Shown: piece by piece, positions 58,838 to 64,000 of the stretch
Layout: each line of letters starts with the position of its first letter
Numbering within the stretch: the first letter of the stretch is position 1
Assembly: GCA_037833965.1 (NCBI GenBank)
Contig: AP031355.1
Span: forward strand, 7,899,501-7,963,500
From: Marchantia polymorpha subsp. ruderalis
Taxonomy: Eukaryota > Streptophyta > Marchantiopsida > Marchantiales > Marchantiaceae
Length of the DNA stretch: 64,000 nucleotides
Direction of reading: 5' to 3'
Notes under the pieces: generated by a model
What the model saw: the letters and a program-made list of their open reading frames with translations, nothing else
Told to the model about the DNA's origin: nothing
The model's database searches: none
Program-made: the position numbers and the translations under genes

Positions 58838-59496
58838 GGTATTATAAAATAAGAGAGAACGACGGATAAAGATGAGTACGGAGAAAGACGTGCAGATTCT
58901 GAGGATCAATGAAGAACTTCCGGTATCTAGAGATCAAGATGGTGTAGGATGAAGCGTCTTCATATAGGTAAGGCAAGCCACTGCTCCTAGACGGTATCTG
59001 CCCTTGTGAGAGTACGTAGTAAATTCAATCTAGCCCCTAAAAGCTCGCTACACCGGCTGCTGGTAGTTTACGGCTGTTTATCAGGATATATTTGATCAAG
59101 GCTAGAGCTCCCGTTCTAGGTGGAAACTTTGGCGTTTGGGGTGGTCTTTTTTCGGGTTTAGGGCTAGGGTTCAGAATATGATATAAAGTTCAGAAAACAA
59201 CCGCATAGCTGACCAGCTTCTCCACTTCTCGCCAGTTCGTAGATGAGGTGGGTCCGTAGGTGATTGTATAGTCAGAGTTGGATCGTAAAAAAGTTAGTTA
59301 GAATTGGATGTAGATCGCCTTTATCGTTGCGTAACATCCCCATGGAGTTGACATTGTTTTATTACAATAATAAATTGGGCAAGAATCCGAGATATTTGAG
59401 ATGACTAACCGATGTTTCTGAAATTTTGGTGCTTATAAGTACTAAGTATATAAATGAAGTGAGACGCAACGATAAACGAAAACAAATATTTTTAGG
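58838..59496. other. Intergenic / promoter of the four-exon gene
   Basis: This stretch lies upstream of the minus-strand gene and presumably contains its promoter. No TATA box was assigned with confidence. No other feature is seen. Confidence 0.4.
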
Positions 59497-59829
59497 GAAA
59501 TGTTAAATCGATCCATCTCTTTACTAAATCGACCCATCACCATGAATAGCTGCCAAGTTAGTGTCTTCAAACAGTTGTACCGTGTAAATCTCAGCAGCTT
59601 CTTGAAGAGCTTGGATGGTAGAAGTTTGAAAAAGAAACCCACACGCCCCAGCATGTCGAAATTGATTTCACGTACCACACACTCAAATGGAGACTTCTTG
59701 ATGAGAGATAACAGTTAAATTTAAGAGTAAGTTTGTTATGTTACCGTTAAATCAACCGGCGACGCGGCAAAAAAAAAAAAGTCTTGTGATGGGTCGATTT
59801 AGTGAAGAGATGGGTAGATTTAACATTTC
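59497..59829. mobile_element. Short TIR element carrying a histone H3 fragment
   Basis: This is a 333-bp element with 44-bp terminal inverted repeats (59497-59540 and 59786-59829) matching at 41 of 44 positions, beginning GAAATGTTAAATC. The interior is largely a broken minus-strand histone H3 coding fragment that runs into the left TIR. No exact target duplication is visible; both sides are T-rich. It resembles a Pack-type element, a non-autonomous transposon that has captured a host gene fragment. Superfamily is uncertain. Confidence 0.65.
59524..59705 (-). pseudogene. Histone H3-fold fragment, frameshifted
   Basis: Translation gives [20 protein letters not shown], matching the H3 segment LIRKLPFQRLVREI. 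After a frameshift it reads [20 protein letters not shown], then DTNLAAIH, matching [23 protein letters not shown]. It then enters the TIR and stops (TAG at 59524). The N-terminal tail and last helix of H3 are absent. FEDTNL favours a canonical H3 or H3.3 origin over CENH3, although the rest is very divergent. It is not functional. Confidence 0.7.
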
Positions 59830-60129
59830 ACTATTTTTTCATCCTTGTTCAAGAAAGTGTCAAGGATCATTCAAATTGGGTTGCCTCCACCGTCCGATCC
59901 TGTGTCCCCCAGTTCCTCAGTCTAGTCTAGGCCATTCAGAACCGCGATGCGCGCAAGGCCGAGCCCGGATACCTTGGCTCCATCTTCAGTTCCTCCCTCG
60001 GCCTGGTTGTAGTTGTACGTTACACACCATTTTTCTTCATGTAAAAAAAAAACTGTTCTCTCTTCTTCTTTTTTCTCACTCTCACTCAACCGTGGGACCG
60101 GTCGAGCTCGTGAGCGGTTCTGCTTCAAG

Positions 60130-60364
60130 CATACCTACCATTCCTGGCAGACTTGACAATGTCATGGCAGAAATGCAAAAGTCGTCGAGCGGGGTGTCTG
60201 ACGAGGACCGGGAGACCAACGCGAACCGGGACACGATGGTGGTCGAATCGCGCGAAAAATCGAGGTTAGAGGTGGAAAAGGTGAAGCTGGAGGTGGAGTT
60301 TGGACTGGATCCGACCGCCCTCCTGAATGAGTATAATCTTGAATTTAAATACTTTAATGTTTAA
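60130..60364 (+). other. Weak ORF segment with charged, helix-like tail
   Basis: The end of a longer + strand frame (opening at 59738, inside the TIR element) contains MAEMQKSSSGVSDEDRETNA and ESREKSRLEVEKVKLEVEFG, Lys/Glu-rich and possibly coiled-coil. No family is recognised. A TC-rich stretch with splice-like character (about 60040-60090) precedes it. It may be a gene fragment. Confidence 0.2.
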
Positions 60365-60641
60365 ATGTTCATTTAATTAATGAACACTAATTAATGAATA
60401 ATTAATTATTAATTGTTACTTTAATGTTCATTTAAATTCGATAATTTTCTTCCAAGTAGTTAAGTTAAACTATACCCCAATTAAACCCCGCCGAAATGCG
60501 ACTAAAATAAGCAAGCAGAAACTTGGAGGGATTGATAGGAAAATGTGTAGACGTTGACAAGGTCTCTTGTACAAAAATGAGGAACGCGAGAGAAAATCCT
60601 TTGGTGGGATAGCATTTTATTATTTGATTCCCACAGGACCT

Positions 60642-60809
60642 CTAAATCTCCTCTGCACCACCTGAGTTGATATAAGAAGTAATAGCAGGTACTGGAATCA
60701 AACTTTTCTTCAACTTTTCCATATCTTGACTAGGGACCCAAACTCTTACATTCCCATCTTCACCACCTGTTGCAATCATATAGGGATTACTTTGCAGGAC
60801 TCCAATGGG
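60642..60809 (-). pseudogene. Orphan last exon of a WD40-repeat protein
   Basis: After an acceptor-like ATTCAG, the minus strand reads PIGVLQSNPYMIATGGEDGN, then VRVWVPSQ: the end of a WD40 blade (GGEDGNVRVW). A tail ending INSGGAEEI and a stop follows. No matching upstream exons exist in the next kilobase, which instead holds a copia fragment. It is therefore probably a captured or truncated gene fragment. The parent gene is not identifiable by eye. Confidence 0.5.
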
Positions 60810-60916
60810 CTGAATTGATAAACGTGGTCAACATAGATTTAATCAACTGCACTATTCAATTCATCACTCTTAAGTAGTTGCTCTTAGATGTTCTTCAAAG
60901 CTATTTCTTCGCGGCT

Positions 60917-61042
60917 ATCACGGAGGTGACAGTGCCAAAAACGTACGCGGAAGCGATGGCTGACGAACATCTGAAGAACGAATCAATGAAGAAAGAGATC
61001 GACGCCCTCTGGGCAAACGACACCTGGGAAGCAGTCTACTAA
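60917..61042 (+). pseudogene. Ty1/copia polyprotein fragment (start of reverse transcriptase)
   Basis: The frame reads AAITEVTVPKTYAEAMADEH, then EIDALWANDTWEAV and a stop. It matches the conserved start of copia reverse transcriptases (EP.....A.....W..AM..E..AL..N.TW.LV). Only this short block remains; no YVDD box or LTR is seen nearby. Confidence 0.65.
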
Positions 61043-61425
61043 CCCTTACCCTAACCCACTGTTTGCCGAGATGGCAGCCGGTTAATACTCCGGCACCTGG
61101 GTAAGGGTTTTCGCGGTAACGCATTTGCAAGTTGAAACATTGGCAGGGGCCTGAGAAGAGATATCTTTTCTTCTTAACAGTCTATCACCCTGGAATCAGT
61201 TTGTCTGGAAATAGGGTTTAATGGCTGGAACAGCTCCACATTTTTGTGAGGTCCGGTGTGCTCCTGACGATCCTTGAAAATCAACTGGATGCTCAACCTC
61301 TTGCCAGGTCGTTCTCATAACCGCAGCAGGTCTCCGGGGTGAATAGCCTCCAGTCTATAAATCAATGTAGACAAGGGAAGTGGGCAAAACAGATCCGTAA
61401 CTTCAAGATAAGGATTGGCTCTAAC

Positions 61426-61981
61426 TAGGGTTGGAGGCACGACCAAATTTTTGCAGGCATGCCGGTATCACAATACATGTATTTCCAATATTTACGAAGT
61501 ATTCATAAATTTAATTATAATACTTGAATATACATATAATAAAAACTTTAACTAAAATATAAATAATCTATAATTAGTTATAGTTAGAGTATAGTAAACG
61601 ATGCTTTATAATTTATAGAACATCGCACAATATACTTTCGAGATGATCTCCATATGCATTATACAACTACATCACATTCTAAGTACTAGACCACTACACT
61701 GGATAGTTTTTCACGTTTTCACTACACCAGATTCTGAGTGCTGTTTCCAGATCACGCAGACATTTTTTTGCTGCAGACCATATTTAAGACCAGGGACTGA
61801 GTTCATAAAAAGTTTTGCACCGGCATAGAAATAAAAAAACGACGCATATACGGAGATTCCGAAATTACATTATGATTAATACGTATATACATACAGGCAT
61901 GCCCCATATACAAAATGCAAATGAGGCATGCCCCATGCCCTCGCCCGGGGGCATGCCTTTTTGGCTGTGACTCCAACCCTA
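61426..61981. mobile_element. hAT-like MITE, family copy 2
   Basis: This is a 556-bp non-coding element. The left end TAGGGTTGGAGGCACGACCAA and the reverse of the right end TAGGGTTGGAGTCACAGCCAA form strong inverted repeats, followed on both sides by GGCATGCC motifs. Flanking octamers GCTCTAAC and GCTCTAAG match at 7 of 8, a good 8-bp target duplication as expected of hAT elements. It belongs to the same family as 6266-6560, but with a longer AT-rich interior. Confidence 0.8.
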
Positions 61982-62099
61982 GCTCTAAGGGTTGGGTATG
62001 TTGGGCCATTGACTGAAAACATAAAGGGCAGAGTTTAGGGTTTAAGGTGTAGGGATTAGGCTAGCTTGCTCGGTGTCTTGCATTGCCTCGTTGCTACTT

Positions 62100-62855
62100 C
62101 TTACCCGAGAAACAAAGGGGTCTACACTTGGGAACCTGCTATCTCGCCCTGAAAAGGTCTTGGCTGCTTTTTACTCGTGCCGCAAGTGGGACTCTATTCG
62201 ACTGAGTCTCTTAATGTCTCACGTTGTCTCTCGGCCCGAAACACTCGCTCAAAGGTCTGGACTGATTTGCGCCCACTTGCAATTATCGCTCATTGCCCCG
62301 AAAATGTCTTGACTGTACTTTCCTCGGGCCGCAAGTGGGACTCCTATGCGACTGAGTCTCTTAGCGTCTCACGCTGTCTCTCAGCCCGAAACACTCGCTC
62401 AAAGGTCTTGACTGATTTGAGCCCACTCGCAATTGCGGCTCATTGCCCCAAAAAGGAGGTGACTGTATTTGCCTTGGTCCGCAAGCGGGACTCCTATGCG
62501 ACTGAGTCTCTTAGCGTCTCACGCTGTCTCTCAGCCCGAAACACTCGCTCAAAGGTCTGACTGATTTGAGCCCACTCGCAATTGCGGCTCATTGCCCCAA
62601 AAAGGAGGTGACTGTATTTGCCTTGGTCCGCAAGTGGGACTCCTATGCGACTGAGTCTCTTAGCGTCTCACGCTGTCTCTCAGCCCGAAACACTCGCTCA
62701 AAGGTCTGACTGATTTGAGCCCACTCGCAATTGCGGCTCATTGCCCCAAAAAGGAGGTGACTGTATTTGCCTTGGTCCGCAAGTGGGACTCCTATGCGAC
62801 TGAGTCTCTTAGCGTCTCACGCTGTCTCTCAGCCCGAAACACTCTCGAAGGTCTT
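62100..62855. repeat. 150-bp tandem repeat, about five copies
   Basis: The anchor AAAGGTCT following CACTCGCTC occurs at 62251, 62401, 62551 and 62700, with a degenerate copy near 62848, giving a period of 149-150 bp. Units share GCAAGTGGGACTCCTATGCG, CTGAGTCTCTTAGCGTCTCA and CGCTGTCTCTCAGCCCGAAA. The inner copies are nearly identical and the first is more diverged. The repeat stays open in one frame for 127 codons, as expected from a period divisible by three. This is a minisatellite-like array. Confidence 0.9.
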
Positions 62856-63157
62856 GACTGGGTTTAGGAGTCGGAATGGTGTTGGGAAATCCTGAATCTG
62901 CAATAGATTGCAACTCATGGTAAAAAATGTCATAAGCCGTTGCCATCGTTACGAACGCCGTCACACTATGCAGGAGAACATAGTAGAATACGTCGTGTAG
63001 GGATTTTGACAAATTCTCCGTGGAGTGAGGCGTTTGTGAGCTACTTTATGATTGTAAGATTAAACCAAGAATTGGCATGTCTTCGCAAGAATAGTAAACC
63101 TTTTAGGAAGAGCATAGTGGAGATAAGCACAATCTAACAACAACGAAGAAAGCGAAG

Positions 63158-63346
63158 ATGGTGCTGAAATCCAAGATTGGTGGAGCTAAAAAAGATAACG
63201 AAATAGAGTGGCAGAACGAAAGACCGTGGTGTCGACTATTTGAATACTCCAAGGAGCGTTACACCCACTTGCAAGAAAAGCTAGAAAGACCAAAGTATCT
63301 CTTAACGCGGCCGGTATCTGTCATATTCTGGCGCATCGACAGTTCG
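63158..63346 (+). CDS. Probable first exon of an unrecognised gene (partial)
   Basis: The ATG follows an A-rich leader (ACAACAACGAAGAAAGCGAAG). The frame of 63 codons (MVLKSKIGGAKKDNEIEWQN, with CRLFEYSKERYTHLQEKLER later) ends in phase 0 at a strong donor TTCG/GTGAGT. No later exon is recognised in the remaining 650 bp, so the gene probably continues past the window or is a relic. No family is recognised. Confidence 0.35.
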
Positions 63347-64000
63347 GTGAGTTCTGTGCCTGATCCTTGACAATTAAATGCTCATATTGCTGACTCGTTA
63401 AGCTGAACTTTGAGAATATGGATAGGATTATTTACCAACAGGACTCTATTCACTAGTCTGTACTTTAGTGATCACGGGGAAGGCAGTAGATAGAATAAAA
63501 CTTAACTTAGGACAGACTACCACATCAGACCGCGAGAGCTTTTCATGCCATTTACTTGGTGAATTAATTATGATTGTCCGGATAAAAACAGAAATTGAAA
63601 ACTAGAATACATGGAGCCAAGAAATTTGTGCACCATATTAGACACGATAATTCAAATTCAACAGCTCTCGGGCCCAGGTTTGAAATGTAACTGGATAAGA
63701 CAGACATTCCATATCCACGCTCCTTAAATTATTCACAACATTCAGCAGTAATTAGGAGCACTCCAACTCAAGAGGCGGCGCATGCACGGACCTTAATGTT
63801 GGTAATAGAAGATAGGAAATAATCGTGGGCTACAACAGGTCTTGTGATAGGCATCTTGCCGTATCTTACAGTTGATGAAGATGCCTCAGTTTCCAAATGC
63901 GGTAGTCATAATGGGAGTTGATACCAACTCCAACAAGACATAGACAATGCTGCAAATCTAGATCTGCGACGATTTCAAACCAGATTAAACAGTCTGCACC
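63347..64000. other. Window end, no further feature
   Basis: If the preceding exon is real, this would be its first intron. No gene or repeat is recognised in it. Confidence 0.4.

Noticed and set aside
61040-61060. Telomere-like CCCTTACCCTAACCC
   Set aside because: Only an irregular couple of units; not an interstitial telomere array.
1-64000. CRISPR array, prokaryotic operons or defence islands
   Set aside because: Introns, a eukaryotic-type tRNA gene, plant gene families and long AT-rich intergenic DNA show a plant nuclear genome; no regularly spaced short repeats were seen.

Overview
The window is nuclear DNA of a land plant. The evidence is an FLD-type histone demethylase, a double B-box (BBX) factor with spliced exons, a legume-lectin receptor kinase, an ATG8 gene and a eukaryotic-type tRNA-Ile(AAU). 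Gene density is low: about six credible genes in 64 kb. They sit in moderately GC-rich islands separated by very AT-rich, repeat-laden DNA. A bryophyte-like genome is plausible, but that is inference; no marker here fixes the species. Splice sites, exon joins and repeat boundaries were read by eye.

Layout. 1-3.4 kb: an ATG8 gene with a single-exon coding region on the + strand. 3.4-15 kb: intergenic DNA with a hAT-like MITE, a Ty1/copia reverse transcriptase relic, a long AT-rich desert and some weak exon-like pieces. 15.7-18.3 kb: a five-exon BBX gene on the - strand with a GC-rich upstream region to about 19.7 kb. 19.7-35.8 kb: mostly gene-free, with an orphan promoter- or LTR-like segment, GC-rich stretches lacking a recognisable gene, a small-RNA-like hairpin and a decayed pogo/Tigger-like transposon whose TIRs are still visible. 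35.9-40 kb: the FLD-like demethylase (two exons, + strand). 41.1-55 kb: a direct segmental duplication of about 4 kb, copies about 9.1 kb apart. The first copy is the 5' part of an intact lectin receptor kinase gene (- strand) and ends in a dead tRNA gene. The second holds a kinase-less receptor copy and ends in an intact tRNA-Ile. Between them lie a tRNA-like relic with a UCA anticodon, an unrecognised gene relic, a perfect 16-bp hairpin and a palindromic hAT-like MITE.

57.4-58.8 kb: a four-exon gene on the - strand for a 262-residue protein of no family I recognise, followed by tandem copies of its own intron and C-terminal tail. 59.4-63.4 kb: a collection of gene fragments and repeats: a short TIR element carrying a broken histone H3 fold, a WD40 last exon, a copia fragment, a second MITE of the family seen at 6.3 kb, a 150-bp tandem repeat, and a probable first exon of an unknown gene running toward the window edge.

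The genes do not form one pathway. They cover autophagy (ATG8), light signalling (BBX), chromatin (FLD-like), cell-surface perception (lectin receptor kinase) and translation (tRNA-Ile). The most distinctive content is the recent receptor/tRNA segmental duplication, the unassigned four-exon gene with its duplicated tail, and the transposon-bounded H3 fragment.
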